NCBI GenBank assembly: GCA_044226865.1
Contig: JBGAGE010000004.1
Location: forward strand, 481,335-545,334
Length of the DNA: 64,000 nt
Reading direction: 5' to 3'
DNA from: TMP-86 sp044226865
GTDB lineage: Bacteria > Pseudomonadota > Gammaproteobacteria > Steroidobacterales > Steroidobacteraceae
Positions within the stretch are counted from its first letter, which is position 1, and the number at the start of each line of letters is the position of its first letter. Under the pieces are notes generated by a model that saw only the letters and a program-made list of their open reading frames with translations, did no database searches and was not told the DNA's origin. This document shows, in pieces, positions 27,783 to 35,813 of the stretch. A program made the position numbers and the translations under genes.

Positions 27783-28421
27783 TCAGCGCCGCGATTGCGC
27801 AAACAGGCGCACGGCCTCGAACAGCCCCACATGCGCGCGCCGCGGTAACGCGAACAGGCGCACCGCGTATTCCGCGACGAACATGGCGGCGACCAGCGGC
27901 AACGACCAGAGGTTGTTGAACGCCGACCAGACGGGCGCCGGGGCGAGGACGTATAGCATCACGCCCGTCAGTGCCATGGCGCCGAAGAACAGGCTCCAGG
28001 CCAGCGTGACGCCGCGCGTGTAGCGAAGCTCGGTGTCGGACAGGGGGCCATGCACCAGGTCCGCCCAGTGCGTGCACAAGGGCGTGCGGCCCGGCAGTAG
28101 CGAACTGGCAAAGAACAGCAGCAGCGCGCTCCACATGAACAGCTGCTGCAGCAGGAACATGAAGGCGAAGTGCGGGCTCAGCAGCGGCCAGGACCGCCAC
28201 AACAGGACGGTGAGGGCGGCGCCTGCCACGATGACGGCGCCCCGCCAACGGGACCGCCAGGCCATTCCGATGACGAACAGGAGCGGGGGCAACAGGGCCA
28301 GCGCGGTGCCCAGCGCTGCACGCCCGGGGTGGGTGATGCTGTGGTAACTGAGCAGGTCGTAGGCGATGGCAGCCGCCGCCACGAGCCCGACTCGCAGCAC
28401 GGCGGCGCTCTTCGGGCTCAT
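27783..28421 (-). CDS. COG4648-type integral membrane protein
   Basis: 212 residues, about six transmembrane helices, of the unnamed COG4648 family found in aryl polyene clusters. LLQQLFMWSALLLFFASSLLPGRTPLCTHWADLVHG resembles the conserved centre of that family. The function is not known; a role in membrane handling of the lipid-linked product is a guess from context. ATG overlaps the ACP stop (ATGA). Confidence 0.75.
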   Translation of the reverse strand: MSPKSAAVLRVGLVAAAAIAYDLLSYHSITHPGRAALGTALALLPPLLFVIGMAWRSRWRGAVIVAGAALTVLLWRSWPLLSPHFAFMFLLQQLFMWSALLLFFASSLLPGRTPLCTHWADLVHGPLSDTELRYTRGVTLAWSLFFGAMALTGVMLYVLAPAPVWSAFNNLWSLPLVAAMFVAEYAVRLFALPRRAHVGLFEAVRLFAQSRR

Positions 28422-28732
28422 TTGCTCCGGTGCGCCGCGATGTACTCGGCGAGGGCCTGAAGGGAGGCGAAGATCTTCAGGTTGTCGGCATTGTCCGCGC
28501 GCAACTGCACGCCATAGCGTTTGGAGACCACCAGCGCGAGTTCCAGGATGTCGATGGAATCCAGTCCAAGGCCCTCGCCGTACAAGGGGGCCTGGGGGTC
28601 GATGTCGGCGGCGGCCGTCTCGAGATTCAGCGCCTCCACCAGGAGGGCGGCGATTTCCGGGACCAGGGCCTCGCCGGCGGTGGCCGCCGCGGAGGGCACC
28701 GTGGAAACCTTTCGCGATGCGTTATCGGACAT
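28418..28732 (-). CDS. Acyl carrier protein
   Basis: 104 residues with a ~20-residue N-terminal extension and the phosphopantetheine site GLDSIDILEL (S59). It carries the aryl starter and growing polyene. It is the only ACP in this cluster; the E. coli ape cluster has two. The 21 bases between the glycosyltransferase stop and this start are AT-rich (TATAGTATA on the coding strand), so an internal promoter is possible. No phosphopantetheinyl transferase is visible in the window. Confidence 0.9.
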   Translation of the reverse strand: MSDNASRKVSTVPSAAATAGEALVPEIAALLVEALNLETAAADIDPQAPLYGEGLGLDSIDILELALVVSKRYGVQLRADNADNLKIFASLQALAEYIAAHRSK

Positions 28733-28753
28733 GCCCTCAATATACTATACAGG

Positions 28754-29527
28754 CTAACCCCGGCTCCACCCGCGCCATGGGCGGCGCAGCAGCAACAGCG
28801 GCAGCCTCAGCAGGAAGCCCGCAAACAGCCGGGTATGCATGCCCGTCAGCAGCACATTGTCGCGCAGATAGTGGAAATGCGAGACCCCCCCTTCCTCACG
28901 GCTCAGGTAGCGGACCGCGGTCGGGATGTTGATGGGCTGCGCCCCTCGCCAAACCAGCCGCACCGCCACTTCCACGTCGAAGTCGAAGCGGCGCATCCAG
29001 CGGCTGCCGTGCATCACCTCGGCCAGCGGGGCCAGCGGATAGACACGAAATCCGAACAGCGAATCGTGCACCCCCGCCCACAGGGTCTCGAGGTTGGTCC
29101 AGAAATTGGAGATCTTCCTGCCCCCCACCCGGACGCGGGGTGCGCTGGCATCGAAAATGGGCTCGCCCAGGATCATGCACTCTGGATGGGCGGCGGAGGC
29201 TGCCATGAAATCGGGGATGCGGTCGGCCGGGTGCTGGCCGTCGGCATCCATCGCCAGCGCGTGGGTGAATCCTTCCTGCAGGGCCTGCATGGTGCCGTGC
29301 AGGATGGCGGCGCCCTTGCCGGCATTCTTCGTCAGCACCAGCACCTTGAGGCCCGGGTCGGCGCGGGCCATGTTCTGCAGTTCCTCGGCGGTGCCGTCAT
29401 CGCTGCCGTCGACCACTACCCACACGGGATTCCAGCGCTCGCGCGCGCCACGCACGGTCTGGTAGACCAAGGGCCCGGTGTTGTAGCTTGGAATCAGGAC
29501 CAGGTGCGTGCGGCTGGCGGCGTTCAC
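28754..29527 (-). CDS. Family 2 glycosyltransferase
   Basis: 257 residues starting at a GTG (29527) that overlaps the acyltransferase stop. GT-A features are LIPSYNTG, VVVDGSDDGTAEEL and the DxD-like AMDADGQHPAD. The C-terminal LFAGFLLRLPLLLL may associate with the membrane. It would add a sugar to a lipid or to the pigment head group. Dolichyl-phosphate-mannose-synthase-like members are close in overall design. Confidence 0.85.
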   Translation of the reverse strand: MNAASRTHLVLIPSYNTGPLVYQTVRGARERWNPVWVVVDGSDDGTAEELQNMARADPGLKVLVLTKNAGKGAAILHGTMQALQEGFTHALAMDADGQHPADRIPDFMAASAAHPECMILGEPIFDASAPRVRVGGRKISNFWTNLETLWAGVHDSLFGFRVYPLAPLAEVMHGSRWMRRFDFDVEVAVRLVWRGAQPINIPTAVRYLSREEGGVSHFHYLRDNVLLTGMHTRLFAGFLLRLPLLLLRRPWRGWSRG

Positions 29528-30327
29528 GAGTCGGACGCCACGGCCAAGGGGGCGGGCGCCACGGTGCGCTGTTCCAGCCAGCGATTCTGCGGAGCGTCGG
29601 CGAGCTCCGCGGCGAAATAGTGCTCCAACTCCACCAGCATGGCGTTGGCGTCCGCCGGCGGTTCGAAGCGCCGGCCCAGGCGCACGCGATAGGTGATGGG
29701 CAGGGTGGGGCGCTGGAACAGCGGCCAGCCCTTGCTCAGGTAAGGCGAGTCGGTCTCGATCAGCAGCGTCTGCACCGGCACCTGCGCGTGCTTGGCGATG
29801 ATGCCGATGCTGGACTTGAGCGGATTGATCGGCGCGGTGAGGGTGCGGGTGCCTTCGGGAAACAGCAGCACGACGCAGCCGTCGTGCAGCTGGCTCACCG
29901 CTTCCTTGATCATCTGCCGCGGCGAATCGTTGCGGATGTAGCGCGCCAGGCGCGAGCCCGCGCCGAGGAACAGGTTGCGCATCAATTCCGATTTCATCAC
30001 GCAGGTGATGTTCGGATGGCGCGTCAGGATCAGCAGTGCGTCGATGAGCTGCGGATGATTCGGCGCGAGGATCAGCGCAGGCCCGCCGCGCAGCGCATCC
30101 AGCGCGGACAAATCCAGCCGGTAGGCGCGCATGATGCGCAGCGACCAGACGTAGATCGAAAAGCCGCGCATGATCCCGGCGCGCCCGATGCGCGTGCCCG
30201 GCTTTTCCGGCAGCACCAGGTACAGCGGCAGCGCGAGCAGTGTCCAGCTCAGGCAGATGAGGCCGAGCAGCGTCAGCGAGACGTACATCGCCAGGTATTC
30301 GAGCAGAATCTTCAGGCTTCGCCGCAT
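29524..30327 (-). CDS. 1-acyl-glycerol-3-phosphate acyltransferase (PlsC)-like protein
   Basis: 267 residues. An N-terminal membrane helix (about 11-40) comes first, then the PlsC core with NHPQLID (H91, D96; HX4D) and FPEGTRT. It would acylate a lipid acceptor, possibly with the polyene chain. The start is set at the ATG at 30327 because earlier ones overlap the outer-membrane protein gene and lack conservation. Confidence 0.85.
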   Translation of the reverse strand: MRRSLKILLEYLAMYVSLTLLGLICLSWTLLALPLYLVLPEKPGTRIGRAGIMRGFSIYVWSLRIMRAYRLDLSALDALRGGPALILAPNHPQLIDALLILTRHPNITCVMKSELMRNLFLGAGSRLARYIRNDSPRQMIKEAVSQLHDGCVVLLFPEGTRTLTAPINPLKSSIGIIAKHAQVPVQTLLIETDSPYLSKGWPLFQRPTLPITYRVRLGRRFEPPADANAMLVELEHYFAAELADAPQNRWLEQRTVAPAPLAVASDS

Positions 30328-30331
30328 GCTG

Positions 30332-31183
30332 CTACCGCACCCGCTCGTCATGCGCATCCACGTCCACCCATCGGGAGGAACGGCCGATCATCCAGGCGAT
30401 GCCGATGCCGGCGGTCCAATAGTGCCGGGAGTGCACCAGGGGACTGTCGGCGAAGCCCGCGCCTGCCAGTGTATCGTAGCGCAGGAATGTCCCGAACCAG
30501 CGCTGCTCGAAGCGCTTGGACGCCGATGCAATGAACTGCGTGCCGGCGTAGCCGCCTGCCGCACGATAGGCGGGCCGCAACGCGGAGGAAAATTCCGGGC
30601 GCACCGTGTAAAAATAATCATGGTAACGGCGTTCGGCGAAGATCGGTCCGAGCAACACGCCCAGGTTCCAGCCCTTGTGGCCGCCCGGATCGCTGATGTC
30701 GAGGTTCAGGGTCGGCGTGAACAGCCAACCGACGCGCCGCGGCGCGGCTTCCAGGGTGAAGGCCGAGCGCACCGGCAGCCGCACGTCGAGGCGGTAATGC
30801 GACTGTGGTGCATGCCACAGGTGCAGGTCCACGGAGGGTCCGATCTCGACGGTGGGCCGCAGCGAAGGCATGCCGGCCCGCACGCCGCGGTTGGAACTGC
30901 GCACCGGCGTGGTCGCGTTCAGGCTCAGGTTCACTTCCACCCGCTCGCTGTCGAGGAACAAACCACGGATGCCGTCGCGGTCTGCTTGCAAGAATTTACC
31001 GCGATACACGAGGTACGGCACGGGCACCGGCAGCACGCTCACGGTGTCGGCGCCGCGGTAGTCGGCGAATCCGAGCGCGCCGACGCCAAGTCCGAATTCC
31101 CACAGCGGCTTGCGCGCCGGCTCCGCCCTCACGGCCGGCGCGAGCGCCAGCGCGAGGCAGGCCAGCGCGGAGCCGCGATTCAC
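30332..31183 (-). CDS. MipA/OmpV-family outer-membrane protein
   Basis: 283 residues from a GTG at 31183 overlapping the chorismatase stop (GTGA). A signal peptide ends near VRA. The beta-barrel pattern matches MipA/OmpV: GLGVGALGFADYRGADTV, YLVYRGKFLQADRDG and the RAGMPSLRPTVEIGPS stretch, ending in an alternating strand. Presence in the pigment operon suggests an outer-membrane role for the product. Confidence 0.82.
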   Translation of the reverse strand: MNRGSALACLALALAPAVRAEPARKPLWEFGLGVGALGFADYRGADTVSVLPVPVPYLVYRGKFLQADRDGIRGLFLDSERVEVNLSLNATTPVRSSNRGVRAGMPSLRPTVEIGPSVDLHLWHAPQSHYRLDVRLPVRSAFTLEAAPRRVGWLFTPTLNLDISDPGGHKGWNLGVLLGPIFAERRYHDYFYTVRPEFSSALRPAYRAAGGYAGTQFIASASKRFEQRWFGTFLRYDTLAGAGFADSPLVHSRHYWTAGIGIAWMIGRSSRWVDVDAHDERVR

Positions 31184-32226
31184 GCCCTGCCCGTCGCGCC
31201 GCTGGCCTCGATCTCCACCAGCAGGTCCTCGCGGCAGACATCCGCCTGCAGGAAGACGATGGCCGCGGAGGACCCGAGCCAGGCGGACAGCTCGGCCGCG
31301 ATGGCCGGCAGGTCGCGGCGGTGGCGAACGTAGACCTTGTACTTGAGATTGGCCAGCGGGCACACGGGCGTGCCGCTGCGCCGGCTGGCCTCATCCAGGA
31401 GCGCTGCGATGTTGGTCATCGTCTCGCGTGTCTGCGCGATGACATCCCCGCGGTGGATGGTTTCGTGGCCCACGATGCTGGCGGTGCCCGACACGAACAA
31501 GTGGCTGCCGCCAACCGCATCCAGGACGCAGGCGCGCGAAAACAGCGGGCTGTGCTCGCCGTACTGGCGCGGATAATCGTAGGCGCTGACCTGGCGCGGA
31601 TTCTCGATCGCCAGCGGCGCCGAGCGCGCCGCCAGGAAATGAATCGACAGCGGCGCACCGCTCCTCGAACCCAGGGCGCTGGCGGCGGGCACGCTGCGCC
31701 GGTCGGCGAGGCGCAACTGCGCGAAGGCGGCTTGGCGCGCCGAATTGAAATGCCGGTAGCGCTCATCGCCGTCGCTGTCGGCATTGATGTCGGCGAGATA
31801 GTTCCACACGCGCACCAGATGCGGGTGCCCGGTGTGATCCAGCACGGCGAAGATGTCGGCGTAGGCCAGTTCGGTGGCGCGCCGCAGGGCAGCCGCGTGC
31901 GCATCGGCGGCCAGCGCGGATTCGTCGATGCGCAAGCACCCGAACAGCCAGTCGCCCATCTGCCGGTAGTGCACGCGGCCATGCGCCGCCCCGTCCGCCG
32001 CGGCACGCCCGGCCGTCTTGCCGTTTACACGCCACACTTCGCACAGCCCGGGTTCACTGCCCAGGAGCGGAGTCATGCTGGCCGTCACCGGAACGCTGCC
32101 CGCTGCCAAAGGCGGGGGCGATTCGAAACCCACCACGCCGAGCACTTGCTGCCAGAAGGCGGGCGGCTGGCGTGCAAGGCCCGCGACGGGGACGTATTCC
32201 AACAGCAGCGAGCTGGCGATGCTCAT
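31180..32226 (-). CDS. Chorismatase, XanB2/FkbO-like hydroxybenzoate synthase
   Basis: 348 residues of the chorismatase family. Recognisable elements are RVWNYLADIN (about 139-148), NPRQVSAYDYPRQYG (about 209-223), and SGTASIVGHETIHRGDV (about 246-262) with the likely catalytic glutamate E255. XanB2 in Xanthomonas splits chorismate to 3- and 4-hydroxybenzoate, the former being the xanthomonadin precursor; FkbO and Hyg5 are relatives. This gene is the best evidence that the cluster is xanthomonadin-like. Which isomer is made cannot be read directly. Confidence 0.85.
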   Translation of the reverse strand: MSIASSLLLEYVPVAGLARQPPAFWQQVLGVVGFESPPPLAAGSVPVTASMTPLLGSEPGLCEVWRVNGKTAGRAAADGAAHGRVHYRQMGDWLFGCLRIDESALAADAHAAALRRATELAYADIFAVLDHTGHPHLVRVWNYLADINADSDGDERYRHFNSARQAAFAQLRLADRRSVPAASALGSRSGAPLSIHFLAARSAPLAIENPRQVSAYDYPRQYGEHSPLFSRACVLDAVGGSHLFVSGTASIVGHETIHRGDVIAQTRETMTNIAALLDEASRRSGTPVCPLANLKYKVYVRHRRDLPAIAAELSAWLGSSAAIVFLQADVCREDLLVEIEASGATGRA

Positions 32227-33596
32227 CCGCCGGCCGCCGCGCCGGCGGCTGGTTGGTCGCGATCCGCGGGGCGAATGTTGAAGGCTCGGGTTCGCATGGC
32301 CTGCAGCGAGCGGCGCGGGTTGAACAGGCAGGCCGCGTAGTACACCGCCTTGAATGCCCGCAGCGAGGTCCAGATGGGGGTGCGTCCGAAGATGTCGCCG
32401 GCGAGCAGCGAGAGCAGCGCCTCCTTCATGCGCAGCAGGTTGCGTGGCGCCAGGAACAGCTCACGCATGGCGGGATTGGTGACGCGGTAGATGAACCAGG
32501 AGAACTCCTTCGGGCCATGCCGCATCACCCGATCGTAGCGGCGCAGCGCGGCGCTGGCGGCGCGCGGGTCCGCGAGGATCCGGTCGATGGCGCTGGCCGC
32601 TTCCATGCCTGAATTCATCGCGAGCATCACGCCGGAGGAGAACACCGGATCGATGAACGCATAGGCATCCCCGGCGATCAGGTAACGCGGGCCATGGGAG
32701 TGCGTGGAGGAATACGTGTAATTGCCCGTGGCCTCGACCGGCGAGACCCGCTCGGCATTCGCCAGCCGCTCGGCCAGCGGCGGGCACATGGCGAGCGTGT
32801 CGGCGAAGAATTGCTCCACCGGCTTGTCGCGCGATTTCAAGTAATGCGGCCAGACCACCGCGCCCACGCTGGTGATGCCGTCGGCCAGCGGGATGAACCA
32901 GAACCAGCCGTGCTCGAACCAGAAGATGGTGATGTTGCCTTCGCGTTTGTCGCAATTGCGCACGGCGCCGCTGAAGTGTGCGTAGATGGCGGCGCTGTTG
33001 TGATGCGGGTTGCGGCGCTTGGCATCGAAGCGCTTGCTGAGGAAGGTGTCGCGGCCGGAGGCATCCACCAGGTAACGCGCCTGCCATTGCTGGCGGCGCC
33101 CATCCTCGTGTTGCGCGTGCACGCGCACTCCCGCATCCCCGGGCATGAATTCCACGCTGTCCACGCGGCAGCCCTCGATGACCTGCGCGCCGCGGCGTGC
33201 GGCATTGCGGATCAGGATCTCGTCGAACTGCGAACGCCGCACCTGGTAGGCATGGTCCAGCGACTTGTCCCAGCTGTCGGCGAACTCGAAGATCTGGTGC
33301 CGGCCGTCGGCCGCGCTCACGAACTCCGCGCCGCCTTTGCGCATGCCGATGGCGCGCACTTCATCGGCCACGCCCAGGTGCTCGAACAGGGGGAGGCTTG
33401 CGGGCAGGAGCGACTCCCCGATGTGGAAGCGCGGATGGCGTGATTTCTCCAACACCAGCACCCTGCGGCCGCGCATGGCGAGTTCGGTGGCAGTGGTGGA
33501 GCCGGCCGGTCCGCCGCCGATGACGAGCACATCAAGGATGTCGGGGGTGGTCCCTGCCGTCGCGGAAGCAGCCTCGTGGGGAATGGGGGCATGCAT
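32223..33596 (-). CDS. Flavin-dependent halogenase-like oxidoreductase
   Basis: 457 residues; first gene of the pigment operon. FAD-binding VIGGGPAG is at about 25-32. Halogenase signatures are present: HIGESLLP (about 58-65), a lysine in RKGGAEF (K87) where the family has its catalytic lysine, WxWxIP as WFWFIP (231-236) and FxxPxxSxG as FIDPVFSSG (314-322). These support a true halogenase fold, apt for brominated xanthomonadin-type pigments. A hydroxylase-type role cannot be excluded because aryl polyene clusters also carry non-halogenating relatives. The ATG of the next gene overlaps its stop. Confidence 0.8.
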   Translation of the reverse strand: MHAPIPHEAASATAGTTPDILDVLVIGGGPAGSTTATELAMRGRRVLVLEKSRHPRFHIGESLLPASLPLFEHLGVADEVRAIGMRKGGAEFVSAADGRHQIFEFADSWDKSLDHAYQVRRSQFDEILIRNAARRGAQVIEGCRVDSVEFMPGDAGVRVHAQHEDGRRQQWQARYLVDASGRDTFLSKRFDAKRRNPHHNSAAIYAHFSGAVRNCDKREGNITIFWFEHGWFWFIPLADGITSVGAVVWPHYLKSRDKPVEQFFADTLAMCPPLAERLANAERVSPVEATGNYTYSSTHSHGPRYLIAGDAYAFIDPVFSSGVMLAMNSGMEAASAIDRILADPRAASAALRRYDRVMRHGPKEFSWFIYRVTNPAMRELFLAPRNLLRMKEALLSLLAGDIFGRTPIWTSLRAFKAVYYAACLFNPRRSLQAMRTRAFNIRPADRDQPAAGAAAGG

Positions 33597-33708
33597 GGGC
33601 GTGAGTGTAGCCGCTTTGAGGAATTGGCGGGTAGTCCGGGGCGCGTAGCCCCCGGCACGATTCCAGCGGATATACTAGCGGCGGGATGTTTTCATGGAGG
33701 ACGGGTTC

Positions 33709-34215
33709 ATGCGAACGACAATCGGATGGGGCTTCGCGCTGCTGGGTGTGCCGCTCCTGGCCTTGGCCGCGGATTCGCTGGACGTCAAGCTCGGCTTGTG
33801 GGAAACCAGCATCGTCACCGACGCGCAGGGCATCACCGTGCCGAAAGGCGTGCTCGACAAGCTGCCGCCGGACCGTCGCGCCAAGTTCATGGCGGAGATG
33901 AAAAAGAACGAGGGCCGCCGCACCATCACCACCAAGAGTTGCGTCACCGCCGAGGACATCCGCAAGGGCGCCTTCCGCGCCGAGGAGGACAAGGAATCCT
34001 CCTGCAAGACCACGATCACGGCGCAGACGCGCAGCGTGCAGGAGGCCACGGTGGTGTGCACCGGCGAGGAGCCCCGCACCAGTCACATCAAGATCCAGGC
34101 CACGGATCGCGAGCACATGACGGGCACCATCGATAACACCACCGAGCATGGCAAGTTTCACATGCAGATGTCGGGCAAGTGGGTGGGCGCATCCTGCGCC
34201 GGGGCGGACGACTGA
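33709..34215 (+). CDS. DUF3617 family exported protein
   Basis: 168 residues with a signal peptide (about 1-20, ending LAA) and a DUF3617 core: LGLWETSIVTDAQG, a KSCVTAEDI cysteine and a distal SSCKTT/VVCTGEE pair that may form disulfides. The start at ATG 33709 has GGAGG a few bases upstream. A TATACT element at 33671-33676 could be its -10 box. The stop overlaps the M48 lipoprotein start (TGATG). Function unknown; probably periplasmic. Confidence 0.82.
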   Translation: MRTTIGWGFALLGVPLLALAADSLDVKLGLWETSIVTDAQGITVPKGVLDKLPPDRRAKFMAEMKKNEGRRTITTKSCVTAEDIRKGAFRAEEDKESSCKTTITAQTRSVQEATVVCTGEEPRTSHIKIQATDREHMTGTIDNTTEHGKFHMQMSGKWVGASCAGADD

Positions 34216-35813
34216 TGTTGCGCACGAAGACGAACGGCCGCGCGTTGCCCGCGCGGCTGATGACGGCGGCGGCCCTGGCATTGACGCTGGCGGGTTGCGG
34301 CGTCAATCCGGTGACCGGCAAGAACGAGTTGCAGTTCATCTCCGAGGAGTCCGAGGTGCAGATGGGGGAGAAGACCTATCTGCCGCAGCGGCAGGGGGAG
34401 GGCGGGGATTTCAAGATGGACCCGGCGCTGACCGCCTACGTCAGCGAAGTGGGCCAGAAATTGGCCGCCGTCTCGGATCGCAAGCTGCCCTACGAATTCG
34501 TGGTGCTCAACAATTCCGTGCCCAATGCCTGGGCGCTGCCCGGCGGCAAGATCGCCGTGAATCGCGGCTTGCTGCCGCAGTTGAAGAGCGAGGCGGAATT
34601 GGCGGCGGTGCTCGGCCATGAGATCGTGCACGCCGCCGCGCGTCACGGTGCCAAGGCGCAGGAACGCGGCACCATCCTGCAGATGGGCACGCTCGGCGCG
34701 CAGATCGGCATGATGTCGTCGGACTCGCGCGGCCCGCTCGCCGGGATCGCGGCCCAGGGCGCGGCCATCGGCGCGCAGATGTTGCAGATGCATTACGGCC
34801 GGGACCAGGAGCTCGAGGCCGACCAGTACGGCATGGAATACATGAAGCGCGCCGGTTACGACTTGCAAGGCGCGGTCGGCCTGCAGGAGACCTTCGTGCA
34901 ATTGTCCAAGGCGCAGGGCCGCAATCAAAGCTGGCTCGAGGGCATGTTCGCCTCGCACCCGCCCTCGGAGGAGCGCGTGGCGAAGAACAAGGCGACCTTG
35001 AAGCGCCTGGGCGGCACACCCGGCGAGACCGGCGCGGAACGCTTCAATGCGAAGATGGCGCCGCTGCGCAAGATGCAGCCCGCGTACGACAAATATGACC
35101 AGGCCATGGCGGCGGCCGGCAAGAAGGATTTTCCCGGGGCCAAGGCGCTCGCCAACGAGGCGGTGAAGATGCTGCCGCGCGAGGCGCAGTTCACCCAACT
35201 GCTCGGCGATCTGGCCATGGCGCAGAAGCAGCCGTCGGAAGCGGTGGGCTATTACCAGAAGGCCATCGAACTCGACGGCAGTTACTTCGGGCCCTACCTG
35301 GGCGGCGGTGTCGCGCAGTACAAGCTGGGCAACAAGGCCAAGGCGGAGGAGTGGCTCAAGAAGAGCGCCTCACTCCTGCCCACTGCGCCGGCCGTGTATT
35401 ACCTGGGCGCCATCGCCAAGGATCGCGGCGATGTGCAAGAGGCGCGCAAATTGTTCGAGGCGGCCGCGCAGTCGCAGAGCGAATACGGCCAGATGGCCGC
35501 CGGAGAATTCCAGCGCATGGACATGGGGCAGAACCCGGCGCAGTACATCGCCACCGGCATCCGCCAGGATGCACAGGGCCGTGTGTTCTACGTGCTGCAG
35601 AACCGCGCGCAGATTGCGGTGACCGGCTTGCAGATCGTGCCGGTGGTGGTGGATGGGCAGGGGCAGATCGTGCAGCAGGGCGCGCCGCGCGCCGTGGGCG
35701 GCACGTTGAAGCCGCAGGAAACCGTATCGGTGGATTCGGGCCTGGAGCCCATGTCGGCGCTCCAGGCCCGCAGTCTGGCCGTGCGCGTCAGCGCGGCGCA
35801 GCCGGCGCCTTGA
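34215..35813 (+). CDS. M48-family metalloprotease lipoprotein with TPR repeats
   Basis: 532 residues. The lipobox LTLAGC sets lipid-modified C28. The M48 domain has zinc motif HEIVH (135-139) and the downstream glutamate in DQELEADQYG. Tetratricopeptide-like helices fill about 290-440, and a C-terminal domain may bind partners. The overall plan is like BepA/YfgC, which maintains outer-membrane protein assembly. It is coupled to the DUF3617 gene and overlaps the convergent amidohydrolase gene by 26 bp. Confidence 0.87.
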   Translation: MLRTKTNGRALPARLMTAAALALTLAGCGVNPVTGKNELQFISEESEVQMGEKTYLPQRQGEGGDFKMDPALTAYVSEVGQKLAAVSDRKLPYEFVVLNNSVPNAWALPGGKIAVNRGLLPQLKSEAELAAVLGHEIVHAAARHGAKAQERGTILQMGTLGAQIGMMSSDSRGPLAGIAAQGAAIGAQMLQMHYGRDQELEADQYGMEYMKRAGYDLQGAVGLQETFVQLSKAQGRNQSWLEGMFASHPPSEERVAKNKATLKRLGGTPGETGAERFNAKMAPLRKMQPAYDKYDQAMAAAGKKDFPGAKALANEAVKMLPREAQFTQLLGDLAMAQKQPSEAVGYYQKAIELDGSYFGPYLGGGVAQYKLGNKAKAEEWLKKSASLLPTAPAVYYLGAIAKDRGDVQEARKLFEAAAQSQSEYGQMAAGEFQRMDMGQNPAQYIATGIRQDAQGRVFYVLQNRAQIAVTGLQIVPVVVDGQGQIVQQGAPRAVGGTLKPQETVSVDSGLEPMSALQARSLAVRVSAAQPAP

